A DNA stretch of 64,000 nucleotides from Kribbella sp. CA-293567 (GCF_027627575.1 NZ_CP114065.1:4402001-4466000), one strand, 5' to 3'; positions 7,475-15,570 are shown, numbered from the stretch's first letter. Translations and numbers: made by a program. The notes: generated by a model from the sequence alone, not told the origin.

Positions 7475-8175
7475 TGAAAGGCGCCGACCTGTACGACGAT
7501 CCCGACTTCCTGGCCGGCTACCAGCGGCTGAGGAGGGAGGGACTCGGGCTGAACGACGAGCTGGAGATTCCGGCGATGGCCGCGCTGCTCCCGCCGGCCG
7601 CCGGGTTGCGGGTGCTCGATCTTGGATGTGGTGAGGGCGGACTCGCCCAACGGCTGGCGGTCGGTGGCGCTGTCGGCGTTCTGGCCGTGGACGCCTCGGC
7701 GGCGATGCTGGCCACCGCGGTGCGGCATCCGCGGATTCGTTACCGGCAGTCGGACCTGGCCACGCTGGAGCTCACGCCGGAGTCGTTCGATCTCGCGGTG
7801 AGCAGTCTGGTGCTGCACTATCTGGAGGATTTCGACGGACTGGTCGGCCGGATCAGCCGGTGGCTGGCCCCTGGTGGGCGCTTCGTGTTCTCGGTCGAGC
7901 ACCCGGTGGTCACGGCGCCGCTGGAGGCCGCTGACGGCCGGCTGGACGACTACGCGGATGAGGGCCCACGGCAACGAAAGTGGTTCGTCGACGAGGTGAC
8001 GAAGTACCACCGGACCGTTTCGTCGATGGTGGGGACGCTGCGGCGGCACCGTTTTCAGCTGGCCGCGGTCGAGGAGCCGCAGCCGTCGGAGGAACAGGTG
8101 CGGAGAAAGCCGCACCTGTCGATCCACCGCCGCCGGCCACCGCTCTTGCTGATCTCGGCCGGCCTTCAGTCCTGA
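7474..8175 (+). CDS. Class I SAM-dependent methyltransferase coupled to the riboflavin-type fusion
   Basis: A 233-residue Rossmann-fold methyltransferase with motif I VLDLGCGEGGLAQRL, motif II LAVDASAAML, a post-II acidic residue in YRQSDLATLEL and motif IV FDLAVSSLVLHYLED. The ATG at 7474 overlaps the upstream stop in TGATG (7472-7476), so the two proteins are almost certainly co-translated. The enzyme has no obvious role in normal riboflavin synthesis. A modified flavin, lumazine or related metabolite is one reading, and a housekeeping methyltransferase riding in the operon is another. The acceptor is unknown. Confidence 0.8.
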   Translation: MKGADLYDDPDFLAGYQRLRREGLGLNDELEIPAMAALLPPAAGLRVLDLGCGEGGLAQRLAVGGAVGVLAVDASAAMLATAVRHPRIRYRQSDLATLELTPESFDLAVSSLVLHYLEDFDGLVGRISRWLAPGGRFVFSVEHPVVTAPLEAADGRLDDYADEGPRQRKWFVDEVTKYHRTVSSMVGTLRRHRFQLAAVEEPQPSEEQVRRKPHLSIHRRRPPLLLISAGLQS

Positions 8176-8217
8176 TCGGACTGGCGAACGTCCTCTCCCT
8201 GGAAGGCGGTCGGCCGA

Positions 8218-9078
8218 CTACCGAATGAGTTCCTCGGCCACCCACTTGGCGACGCCGAAGGGATAAGGCGCCGGCAGACTGAGGACGACATGCCGGAAAC
8301 CGGCATCGGTCGCGTTGGCGATCGCCTCCCGGGTGGCCGCGGGAGCGTCGTACGAGACCGGCAGGTGAATCGAGCGGATGATCGCCGCCGGGTCTCGGCC
8401 GATCTCGGCGCAGTACCGGTCGAGGAGGGCGCTGCGATCGATGGCGTCGCCCAGGTTCTCGCCCGTGTGGTTCCAGATGTCGGCATGTTCGGCGACCACC
8501 CGCAGCGTCGAGGCCGCCCGGCCGCCGATCATGATCGGCGGGGAGGGCTTCTGGACGGGCTTCGGGTTGCAGAAGGCGCCAGTGACGCTGACCTGGTTGC
8601 CCTGGAAGTCGAACGGCTCCGTCTCGGTCCACAACCGCCGGATGACCAGACAAGCCTCGCTCAGCCGCTCCACCGCCTGGGCAGCGTCGAGGTACGGCAG
8701 ACCGTGCGCGTCGTACTCGCGGCGGGCCATTGGAACGCTGGGCCTCGACCCCGCCCCGATCCCGAAGTCCAGCCGCCCGCCGGAGACGATGTCGACAGTG
8801 GCAGCGATCTTGGCCAGCAACGCCGGCGGCCGGATGCGGTTGCTCGTGACCAGCAACCCGAGTCGCAGGCGCCGGGTCTGGGCGGCCAGTGCCGACAGCA
8901 GCGTCCAGCCTTCGAGGATCGGGCCGTCCGGATCACCGCCGATCGGCATCAGATGATCGAACAACCACGCGTGCTCGATCTCGGGGATCTCGTCCGCCTC
9001 GCGCCAGACCCGCAGTACGTCGTCGTACGCGACCTGCTGCGGCGCGGTCAGGATGCCGAAACTTGCGGTCCGGGACAT
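8218..9078 (-). CDS. LLM-class F420-dependent oxidoreductase
   Basis: A 286-residue luciferase-like TIM-barrel protein with AWLFDHLMPIGG near the N-terminus, LRLGLLVTSNRIRPPALLAKIAATVDIVSGGRLDFGIGAG in the middle (split here only by family position) and PPIMIGGRAASTLRVVAEHAD, all typical of F420-dependent flavin-independent oxidoreductases of actinobacteria. It likely uses reduced or oxidised F420 to reduce or dehydrogenate a small organic substrate in the cytoplasm. GAGAGGAG precedes ATG 9078. It lies 10 bp downstream of the aldo/keto reductase gene and is probably co-transcribed with it under TetR control. Confidence 0.85.
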   Translation of the reverse strand: MSRTASFGILTAPQQVAYDDVLRVWREADEIPEIEHAWLFDHLMPIGGDPDGPILEGWTLLSALAAQTRRLRLGLLVTSNRIRPPALLAKIAATVDIVSGGRLDFGIGAGSRPSVPMARREYDAHGLPYLDAAQAVERLSEACLVIRRLWTETEPFDFQGNQVSVTGAFCNPKPVQKPSPPIMIGGRAASTLRVVAEHADIWNHTGENLGDAIDRSALLDRYCAEIGRDPAAIIRSIHLPVSYDAPAATREAIANATDAGFRHVVLSLPAPYPFGVAKWVAEELIR

Positions 9079-9088
9079 AAAACTCCTC

Positions 9089-10111
9089 TCAGCGACGCCG
9101 GCGCAGTGCCGGGTCGAGCAGGGCCGGCGGTACGTCGAACTTCTCCTGCGGAGCGAGGTCGGTGCCAGGGGCAACGATCTCGTCGATGGCGTCGAGCAGG
9201 TCGGCCGGCAGAACGGTGTCGGCGGCAGCGAGCTGCGACTGCAGGTGGTCCAGCGTGCGCGGGCCGATGATGGCGCTGGTGACGGCGGGGTGCGCGGTGA
9301 CGAATCCGAGCGCGAGCTGGATCAGCGTCAGGCCGGCCTGGTCGGCCAGCTTCGCCAGCCGCTCCACCGCGTCGAGCCGCGCCCGGTTGGACGGGATAGT
9401 CAGGTCGAAACGCTCCGGCAGCACCCCGGAGCGATTGGTAGCGATCTCCCGGCCCTCGCGAACCGCGCCCGACAGCCAGCCTGAAGCCAGCGGGCTCCAA
9501 GCCAGTACGCCGAGTCCGTACTCCTCGGTCACGGGCAGGACGTGCGTCTCGACTCCACGCTGCAGGATCGAGTAGCTGGGCTGCTCGGTGACGTAGCGGC
9601 TCAAGCGGTGCTCTCGGGCGGCCCACTCGGCCTGCACGATCCGGTACGCCGGGAACGTCGAGCTTCCGAAGTACCGGATCTTCCCGGCGCGCTGCAGGTC
9701 GGTCAGCGCCGAGAGCGTCTCCTCGTCGCTGGTCGTCGGGTCCCAGCGGTGGATCTGGTAGAGATCGACGTGGTCGACGCCGAGCCGGCGCAGGCTGTTG
9801 TCGAGTTCGGTGACCAGCCAGCGGCGCGAACTGCCCCGATGGTTGCGCTCGTCCCCCATCGGCATGGTCGCCTTGGTGGCCAGCACGAGATCGTCGCGGC
9901 GGCCGGCGATCGCCTTGCCGACGAACTCCTCGGACTGCCCCTGGCTGTACATGTCGGCCGTGTCGATCAGGTTGATACCGCCTTCCAGCGCGGCGTCGAC
10001 GATGGCCGTCGCCTCGTCCTGGGTGGTGCGGCCGATCTGGCCGAAGTTCATCGCGCCGAGTACGAGCGTGCTGACCTGTACACCGGTGCGACCGAGAGTG
10101 CGGTACTGCAT
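9089..10111 (-). CDS. Aldo/keto reductase
   Basis: A 340-residue (alpha/beta)8 NADPH-dependent reductase. The catalytic tetrad is visible in order: Asp and Tyr in NLIDTADMYSQGQSEE, Lys in LVLATKATM and His in DLYQIHRWD. The C-terminal cofactor region SAIIGPRTLDHLQSQLAAAD is typical of the YakC/Tas-like subfamily. It is divergent from the TetR gene across a short region holding two strong palindromes, so it is the likely TetR target together with the downstream LLM oxidoreductase. Substrate unknown; such pairs often handle reactive carbonyls or xenobiotics. Confidence 0.88.
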   Translation of the reverse strand: MQYRTLGRTGVQVSTLVLGAMNFGQIGRTTQDEATAIVDAALEGGINLIDTADMYSQGQSEEFVGKAIAGRRDDLVLATKATMPMGDERNHRGSSRRWLVTELDNSLRRLGVDHVDLYQIHRWDPTTSDEETLSALTDLQRAGKIRYFGSSTFPAYRIVQAEWAAREHRLSRYVTEQPSYSILQRGVETHVLPVTEEYGLGVLAWSPLASGWLSGAVREGREIATNRSGVLPERFDLTIPSNRARLDAVERLAKLADQAGLTLIQLALGFVTAHPAVTSAIIGPRTLDHLQSQLAAADTVLPADLLDAIDEIVAPGTDLAPQEKFDVPPALLDPALRRRR

Positions 10112-10171
10112 GACTGTTCCTCCGTCGTCGGGGTTGGTTCCGGTACGCCTGATCTGGCATCATCGGAGAGA

Positions 10172-10216
10172 AGCGGAACCTCGTTCCGCTAACCAACATA
10201 CGGAACGGTGTTCCGT
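10172..10216. promoter_or_regulatory. Two TetR-type operators between aldo/keto reductase and TetR genes
   Basis: Two near-perfect inverted repeats with the same core lie in the divergent promoter: AGCGGAACCTCGTTCCGCT at 10172-10190 and ACGGAACGGTGTTCCGT at 10200-10216. Both have GGAAC-N3-GTTCC at the centre, and the centres are 27 bp apart. This is the standard layout for a TetR dimer (or pair of dimers) repressing both its own gene and the divergent operon. Confidence 0.8.
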
Positions 10217-10248
10217 TTGCCAAGTGGAGCGATGGAGGAATCGAGGCT

Positions 10249-10836
10249 GTGGCCGATCAGGACCGCGAATCAGGCACGCCCTCGCCGCGAAAACGGGCCG
10301 ATGCCCGGCGCAACGAGGAGACGTTGCTGAGCGCGGCCGCCGCGACCTTCGTCACCTCGGGCGTCGACGCACCCATGCGGGACATCGCGGCGAAGGCCGG
10401 CGTCGGAGTGGGCACGATCTACCGGCACTTCCCCACCCGGGCCGACCTCATCGTCGCTGTCTACCGGCATCAGGTCGAAGCGTGCGCCGAGGCCGGGCCG
10501 GCTCTCTTGGCCGACTCCGCTACGCCGCACGCTGCTCTGGCAAGCTGGATCGATCTCTTCGTCGACTTCCTGGTCACCAAACACGGCCTCGCCGGCGCAC
10601 TGCAGTCCGACGACACCGCCTTCCAGACGCTGCACGCGTATTTCGTCGAGCGACTCGTCCCGGTCTGCAGCGACCTGCTCGACGCCGCCGTCGCGGCGGA
10701 CGAGATCCGCTCCGACATCAACGCCCTGGAACTGATGCGTGCCGTCGGCAACCTGTGCATCGGCGCCGAAACCTCCCCGTTCTACGACGCGCGGCGCATG
10801 GTCGCGCTGCTTGTCGCGGGGTTGAGAGTTCGGTAG
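10249..10836 (+). CDS. TetR-family transcriptional repressor
   Basis: A 195-residue regulator with the N-terminal TetR helix-turn-helix at about residues 20-65 (VDAPMRDIAAKAGVGVGTIY) ending in the conserved YRHFPTRADLI, and a helical ligand-binding C-terminal domain. The start is GTG 10249 after GGAGGAA. It presumably binds the two palindromes just upstream and releases them on ligand binding, controlling the aldo/keto reductase-LLM operon and itself. Ligand unknown. Confidence 0.88.
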   Translation: MADQDRESGTPSPRKRADARRNEETLLSAAAATFVTSGVDAPMRDIAAKAGVGVGTIYRHFPTRADLIVAVYRHQVEACAEAGPALLADSATPHAALASWIDLFVDFLVTKHGLAGALQSDDTAFQTLHAYFVERLVPVCSDLLDAAVAADEIRSDINALELMRAVGNLCIGAETSPFYDARRMVALLVAGLRVR

Positions 10837-10984
10837 CTGCTAGACGTCACACGAGCAGCAACTGCTGTTCGCGTCGCCGAATCTGTTGCTGCCGGTTTGC
10901 TGCAGTCCCTTGCGGGGCGGCCGCTCGTCGCGGCACCAGCAACTCGTCGGTGCACGCTGCACAAGCAGGAACTGCTAGCCGAGC
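10837..10984. other. Degenerate repeat flank
   Basis: No gene is visible between the TetR stop and the first clear unit of the 106-bp array. The text is rich in CAGCAACTGCTG-type words that resemble fragments of the array units, so it looks like worn-down repeat sequence. Confidence 0.4.
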
Positions 10985-11560
10985 TAGCCACCTGAGCGGT
11001 TCCCTGCAGTACGGCAGGTAACTGGTCGCGGCGGAAGCTGGACGCGTGCATATTGGCCCAAGCTGCAACTCGCCGCAGCAGAAGCTGATTGCGTACATGT
11101 GTAGCAGTTGCCCGCCGTACGGCAGCAACTGGTCGCGGCAGAACCGAACGCGTGCATGTTGCCCGAGCAGCAGCTCGCCGCAGTAGAAGCTGGATGCGTG
11201 CATGCACAGCAGTTGCCCGTCGTACCGCAGTACCTAGTCGCGTCGAAACTAGACGCGTGCACGTTGACTCAAGCTGCAAACTCGCCGCAGTAGAAGCCGG
11301 GGTGCGTACGAGGCAGCAGTTGCCGCCGTACGGCAGCACCTGGTCGCGGCGGAAGCTGGACGCGTGCACGTCACCCAAGCAGCAGCTCGCAGCAGGAGCT
11401 GGTTGCGTGCATGTGCAGCGGTTGCCCGCCGTACGGCGGCACGGCAACTGGTCGCGCCAGAGGCTGGATGCGTGCATGTTGCCCAAGCTGCAACTCACCC
11501 AGCAGAAGCTGGATGCGTTCATGTGCAGCAGTTGCCTGTTGCAGGTGCTGGTCGCGTTGA
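10985..11560. repeat. Tandem array of ~106-bp units (about six copies)
   Basis: The word TGGTCGCG (one copy TAGTCGCG) recurs at 11023, 11130, 11235, 11341, 11449 and 11549, giving spacings of 107, 105, 106, 108 and 100 bp. Each full unit contains a nested hairpin such as CAGTTGC...GCCGTACGGC...GCAACTG (11105-11131) and two copies of GAAGCTGGA-GCGTGCATG about 53 bp apart, so the unit is itself a diverged dimer. Period and indels are not multiples of three, and reading frames drift from unit to unit, so a coding role is unlikely. The array resembles intergenic minisatellites of the MIRU/VNTR type. No copies elsewhere in the window were noticed. Confidence 0.85.
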
Positions 11561-11864
11561 CGTTGTAGCACCGACAGCACGCTGCCGCGGGAGCTGGACG
11601 CGACATGTTGTACACACAGACGCTCGGCGTGGCGGAAGCTGGCGGACGAGGACCGTGCGTGGAAGCAGAGGTAGTGGGAGGTCACCCTGGCGCCGACCAC
11701 GTTGCTGCGGACTGGCCCGAACCGGGTCGAGAACGGGATGACGATCACCCTGGTCCGCGCCGAGCAACTGCTTGCTGATCGGCATGGACAAGCGGGTGCG
11801 TCGGCTCGACATCAAGACCCAGGCAGGTGGCCGAGAACTTGGAGAGGCTCGTCGGCCAACCTGC
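11561..11864. other. Spacer between the two repeat arrays, no gene recognised
   Basis: About 300 bp with several short overlapping open frames, but none with a ribosome-binding site, family motif or consistent codon bias. It includes a scrambled stretch (about 11690-11830) that could be gene debris. Nothing further can be supported. Confidence 0.35.
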
Positions 11865-12581
11865 TCACCTACCTGTCCACAACGCGCAGACTTGTCGCAC
11901 GCTGGTGCCGCCGACCGGCTGAGGCTGGCCGGCGGCACTGCGTTGTCGTCGCTCGGTGGCGCAGTGGCAGGCAGCCAGCAGGTGGCGCCTTGCGCATGAG
12001 ACGTGCCGTTGAGCGGACAGATGATGCCGCTGACGGTGGGCCGCGAGCAGGTGCCAGCGGGCGCACGACAGGTGGCGTTGGACCGGAAGTTGCCGCCGTT
12101 GCCGGCGGGCAGTGCGCAGCCGTCGATGGAAAGCACGGCTGGACAAGCCGCAAGCACCGGTCGTCCGGCGCGCGCCGGACAGATTGCGGGCGCCGCTCAG
12201 GGAGCGGGCGCCGGCCAGGTGACGCACTCCAAACAGGTGGCGAATACCGGCTAGGTGGCGGACACCAGACAAGCGGCGGACGCGAGACAGGTAACGGGCA
12301 CCGGCCAGGTGACGCACTCCAAACAGGTGGCGAGTACCGGCTAGGTGGCGAGCACCAGGCAAGCGGCGTGCACCCGACAGGTAACGGGCGCCGAACAGGT
12401 GACTGGCACCGGTCAGGGAGCGGGCACCAGGCAGATGGCGTGCGCCGGCTAGGTGATGCGCGCCGAACAAGGTTCGCGTACCGGACAAGAGCCGAGCGCT
12501 GCTCAGCCGGCGGGCGCTGCTCAACTGGCGGGCGGCCAAGAGTCTGCACTGGGTGGCAGGTGGTAGCGGTTGGTCAGTCAT
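11865..12581 (-). CDS. Putative hexapeptide-repeat protein (L-x-G-A-R-x repeats), possible third gene of the imuA'-imuB operon
   Basis: A 238-residue open frame whose ATG (12581) overlaps the imuB stop in ATGACTGA, with AGAGG six bases upstream. From residue ~12 it is almost entirely six-residue repeats: RLLAAR, QLSSAR, LLSGTR, HLAGAR, YLSGAR, HLFGVR, SLSGAR and so on, about 22 clear units, then more degenerate copies (HLSCAR, HLLAAC) to the end. Leu is kept in nearly every unit although its codon alternates between CTG, CTA and TTG; Gly and Arg codons also vary silently. The CTA codons create stops in two of the competing frames. This suggests selection at protein level, but array expansion alone can keep frames open. 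No known family recognised. Confidence 0.42.
   Translation of the reverse strand: MTDQPLPPATQCRLLAARQLSSARRLSSARLLSGTRTLFGAHHLAGARHLPGARSLTGASHLFGARYLSGARRLPGARHLAGTRHLFGVRHLAGARYLSRVRRLSGVRHLAGIRHLFGVRHLAGARSLSGARNLSGARRTTGACGLSSRAFHRRLRTARRQRRQLPVQRHLSCARWHLLAAHRQRHHLSAQRHVSCARRHLLAACHCATERRQRSAAGQPQPVGGTSVRQVCALWTGR
12138..12533. repeat. 22-copy 18-bp tandem repeat with 90-bp higher-order duplication
   Basis: The stretch divides into 22 consecutive 18-bp units with no indels, of the general form ACCGGNCAGGTGGCGNRC. Five-unit blocks at 12210-12299 and 12300-12389 are close copies of each other, showing a recent 90-bp duplication on top of the older 18-bp expansion. Read on the minus strand, each unit encodes one hexapeptide of the putative protein at 11865-12581. 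Weaker units continue leftward to about 11950. Confidence 0.9.
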
Positions 12582-14181
12582 AGCCGGCCTCTGTCCACCA
12601 TTGGTTGTTGCGGACGGCGAAGAGCCAGGCTCGGCCGTCGGCGCCGACCAACTGGAAGCGGGCCAGGCGGGTTTCGGTGTCGGTGTCCCACCAGCGTTCG
12701 TCCACCGGCCAGGGGCCGGCCCAGGCGGTGATCGGGTACAGCTTGTTGCTGTTGGCAACTTGTGGGGAGGGTTCGAAGCGGAAGGCCGCGGGGGGGCCGG
12801 ACAGGACGCCGCGGGCGCTCACCGAAACTTGGCGGCCGTCTGACGAGAGCACCGTGGCCGGCTTCGGTGTCGGGTAGATCGAGCTGGGTGCCGGTGTCGG
12901 CCAGCGGCTTCCGGTGCCGGTGATCGCGCCCGGCCACGGGAGCTCCGGTGCATTGGCCGGCACCGGCCGATCCCCCCAGGGGACCAGAGTCTGCCGCTCT
13001 CGAAAGCCTCGGCCGCCGCCGACCACTGCGGAGACGACTCCGCCGTGACCGAGCATGCTCTGCACCCGGGACAGCGCGCGGTGGATCCGCTCGTCGGGGC
13101 CACCTCCCCAGAGGCCGTCGACGTGGGCGCCGACGGGATCGACCTGCTCGGGGATCAGCCGGATCCGCACCACCGGCGAGGTCAGCTCACTCGTTGCCGT
13201 CCCGCTGCCCTGCAGTTGCCAGCGAACCCGGTCGACGAGATCGGCGGGGCCGAACCAGCGGGGATGCAGCCACTCCCGGTCGTACACCTGGCCCGACTCC
13301 GTGCCGACCTCGACGCGCAGGGTGGTGCAGACCAGGCCGAGCTTGGTCAGCTTCTCGATCAGCTCGTCCGCGACCGCCCGGACGGCGAACGCCACCTGGT
13401 CCACGCGATCCACCGGTGGCTCGAAGTCGAGCTTGCGGGTCAGCTCGGGCGGCGCCTGCCGAGCGACCACTGGCCGGTCGTCGTCCCCTCTCGCCAGCCG
13501 GTGTGCGAAGGCGCCGTCCGGTCCGAACCTGGTCAGCACCTCGGTCGGCGACAACCGCGCGAAGGCACCGAGCGACCGGAGCCCGAGTCGCCGGAGCAGG
13601 TCGGTGAGGGCCGGCCGCTCCAACGTGTCGACCGTGAGCGGCGCGAGGAACTCCGCCGATCCACCGCTCGGGATCACCAGCACCCGCGTCCGCTCCGAAC
13701 TCCCCCGGGCTGCCTGCTCAGCAGCGAACGGCCCGTCGGCGATCCCGACCCGCCCACCCGGTACGTCGAACGTCTCGAGCCGATCGAGCAGCTTCTCCGC
13801 GGCCCTCGACTCGCTCCCGTAGAACCGGCTCGGGCCACGGGCCTTCAGCGCGCACATCCCCGGCCGGATCACCTGGAGCCCCGGTGTGAGCGCCTCCAGG
13901 CAACTGATCACCGGATCGAAGGCGCGGGTGTCGATCACCGGGTCGTACTTCAGCACCAGCAACTCCGGACACCGCGACTGCGCATCGCGGGCCCGCAAAC
14001 CTCGCCGAACCCCCTCGGCCCGGGCAGCCGCCGAACTGGCCAGCACCCGTCCCTTCGCCAGCACCGCGACCGGAGCCTCCGGCGAACAGCCGGCAGCTCC
14101 GGCAGCAGCCGTCACCGGCCAGTCCGGTATCCACACCACCATCGTCCGGGTCGGCGAGCTCGGCTGAGTCATGGCGCCCAT
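12574..14181 (-). CDS. imuB: ImuB, Y-family polymerase-like mutasome adaptor
   Basis: A 535-residue DinB/UmuC-like protein. The palm starts MVVWIPDWPVTAAAG instead of the catalytic DMDxFF motif, so the polymerase active site is missing, as expected for ImuB. The thumb/little-finger regions are present (LLRRLGLRSLGAFARLSPTE), and the long C-terminal part is typical of ImuB. In mycobacteria ImuB links ImuA' and DnaE2 to the beta clamp for SOS mutagenesis. Its ATG at 14181 overlaps the imuA' stop (TGATG); ATG 14172 is an alternative. dnaE2 is not in this window. Confidence 0.9.
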   Translation of the reverse strand: MGAMTQPSSPTRTMVVWIPDWPVTAAAGAAGCSPEAPVAVLAKGRVLASSAAARAEGVRRGLRARDAQSRCPELLVLKYDPVIDTRAFDPVISCLEALTPGLQVIRPGMCALKARGPSRFYGSESRAAEKLLDRLETFDVPGGRVGIADGPFAAEQAARGSSERTRVLVIPSGGSAEFLAPLTVDTLERPALTDLLRRLGLRSLGAFARLSPTEVLTRFGPDGAFAHRLARGDDDRPVVARQAPPELTRKLDFEPPVDRVDQVAFAVRAVADELIEKLTKLGLVCTTLRVEVGTESGQVYDREWLHPRWFGPADLVDRVRWQLQGSGTATSELTSPVVRIRLIPEQVDPVGAHVDGLWGGGPDERIHRALSRVQSMLGHGGVVSAVVGGGRGFRERQTLVPWGDRPVPANAPELPWPGAITGTGSRWPTPAPSSIYPTPKPATVLSSDGRQVSVSARGVLSGPPAAFRFEPSPQVANSNKLYPITAWAGPWPVDERWWDTDTETRLARFQLVGADGRAWLFAVRNNQWWTEAGYD

Positions 14182-15014
14182 CAGCCCACCGCCTCCCACC
14201 GGTAAGGAGCTTCGAACGCACGGGTCGCCTCGGCCGGATCGGTCGGGCGGACGGTGCCGTCAGGAGCCGGGAGCCAGAGGTGGTGCTGTTGAGACCGGAC
14301 GCCGGCGCCTCGACCGGTCACGGCGACAGTGGCCTGGCGGGCGGTCAAGTAGCCTTCCCCCTCGCCGAGACCGAGCCAGGTGGTGGACTGAACCTCCAGA
14401 CGAGCTTCACTGCCCGGCCAGGAGCCGACCGCGATGAGCATCGCGCCCCGGGTGCGCAGGCGCGCCGACAGCCGGGACGCCTCCCCTGGTGTCACCTCTC
14501 CGGGTGGGCGGACCACCACGACCGTCAGGGCGTCGACCAGGGCCGCGACCACACTCAGCCAGTCGCGCTCCGGATCGGGAACGAGCACCAGGCGATCGAG
14601 GTCGACGCCGAGACCGCGAGCCGCCTCCACGCCGAACGACGGCATCCCGACCACCCCGCACCAGGCCCCCTCGGCCGACGGGCCGGCCATCATCGCCATC
14701 ACCAGCGAGGTGGAGCCGCGCACGGAGTACACCGAGCCACCGCGCAGTACGGCGCCGGACAGCAGGCCGGAGATGGCCGGCAGAGTTGGCAACCCCCGGT
14801 CGACGGTGGCAGTATCCAGCGCTTGCTGGACCCGCGTCTCACTCGTCCGCGGCGCCAGCACGGTCGGCGCCACCAGCTCCTCCGACGCCTCCTGAAGCCG
14901 GGCAGCCTTTTGCTCCTTGGCCCGGGCGAGCAGGGTGCGCGCCTGATCCAGCGCGGTCACCCGGCCCCGATCAGCCGGACGCGTAGGCAGCTCAGTCGCA
15001 GAAGTCCCCGTCAC
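14181..15014 (-). CDS. imuA': ImuA'-like protein (RecA-fold mutasome component)
   Basis: A ~277-residue protein upstream of and overlapping imuB. It has a degenerate RecA-like core (LPAISGLLSGAVLRGGSVYS, DRLVLVPDPERDWL, VVVVRPPGEVTPGEASRL) without an intact Walker A, as in actinobacterial ImuA'. It is part of the ImuA'-ImuB-DnaE2 damage-tolerance system. An open frame extends to 15074, but that would put the LexA box inside the gene, so a start at or after GTG 15014 is preferred. A further GTG near 14958 is also possible. Confidence 0.78.
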   Translation of the reverse strand: MTGTSATELPTRPADRGRVTALDQARTLLARAKEQKAARLQEASEELVAPTVLAPRTSETRVQQALDTATVDRGLPTLPAISGLLSGAVLRGGSVYSVRGSTSLVMAMMAGPSAEGAWCGVVGMPSFGVEAARGLGVDLDRLVLVPDPERDWLSVVAALVDALTVVVVRPPGEVTPGEASRLSARLRTRGAMLIAVGSWPGSEARLEVQSTTWLGLGEGEGYLTARQATVAVTGRGAGVRSQQHHLWLPAPDGTVRPTDPAEATRAFEAPYRWEAVG

Positions 15015-15024
15015 TCCCCCATGT

Positions 15025-15040
15025 TCGAACACCTGTTCGA
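15025..15040 (-). promoter_or_regulatory. LexA binding site (SOS box) of imuA'-imuB
   Basis: TCGAACACCTGTTCGA is a perfect match to the actinobacterial LexA consensus TCGAAC-N4-GTTCGA. It sits 11 bp upstream of the chosen imuA' start, so the operon should be induced on DNA damage. Confidence 0.92.
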
Positions 15041-15172
15041 CTCCTGTCAATCGCCACGCCGGAGCTGTGGACAACCCGTCCGGACGACACCGCTCCGGAC
15101 CTAGACTCGGCCGCTCGAAGGGCCGCCTGGAGAAGCTGGACCCGGTGGCCGGCTCCGGTGAAAGGATCAGAC

Positions 15173-15553
15173 GTGCAGGAACTTCTGGCGGAGGTCGAGC
15201 GGCATCACGAGGACCTCGCTCGCTGGCTGGGCAGCGAGGCCGAGCCGGCTCTGCTCGAGGCGCTCCGGCAGGCGCACCGGCCGGAGTTCACACTGATCGC
15301 GCTCGACGGCAGCAAACTCGGGTTGCCGGCGCTGATGGAGGCGCTGCGTGGCGCGCGGAACGCCGTACCGCGGCTGAAGATCGGGATCGACGACTTCGAG
15401 GTGGTGGCCAGGACCGCCGAGGTCGCCGTCTGCCGGTTCCTCGAACTGCACTCGGCCGGGTCACCCCGGCGCACCACCGCGGTACTGGTCGCCGAGGCCG
15501 GTGCGCGGCACGGGGTCCGGTGGCTCAGCGTGCAGGAGACCGCGGTGCTTTGA
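15173..15553 (+). CDS. NTF2-like/SnoaL-type small protein
   Basis: A 126-residue cone-fold protein starting at GTG 15173 with AAAGGA upstream. It has a helical start (LAEVERHHEDLARWLGSEAE), the EALRQAHRPEFTLIALDG strand-turn and the terminal HGVRWLSVQETAV typical of NTF2-like proteins (SnoaL/DUF4440). Family members range from cyclases and isomerases to structural proteins. It is followed 17 bp later by an F420-type oxidoreductase gene, so the two may be co-transcribed. Function not assignable. Confidence 0.65.
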   Translation: MQELLAEVERHHEDLARWLGSEAEPALLEALRQAHRPEFTLIALDGSKLGLPALMEALRGARNAVPRLKIGIDDFEVVARTAEVAVCRFLELHSAGSPRRTTAVLVAEAGARHGVRWLSVQETAVL

Positions 15554-15570
15554 TCTGAGAAGGTGGGGGC

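Noticed and set aside
10985..11560. Possible CRISPR array in the repeat island
   Set aside because: Units are ~106 bp, diverged and contiguous, with no unique spacers of 30-40 bp between identical repeats, and no cas gene is nearby.
10782..11615. 277-codon minus-strand open frame across the 106-bp array
   Set aside because: The unit length and indels shift the frame, so the translated units do not repeat in register; there is no ribosome-binding site and it overlaps the TetR gene end.
11702..12583. 293-codon plus-strand open frame through the 18-bp array
   Set aside because: A period divisible by three can keep frames open by chance; this frame shows less conserved units, no ribosome-binding site and lies antisense to the better supported frame.
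15015..15074. Longer ImuA' starting at 15074
   Set aside because: It would place the perfect LexA box inside the coding region.
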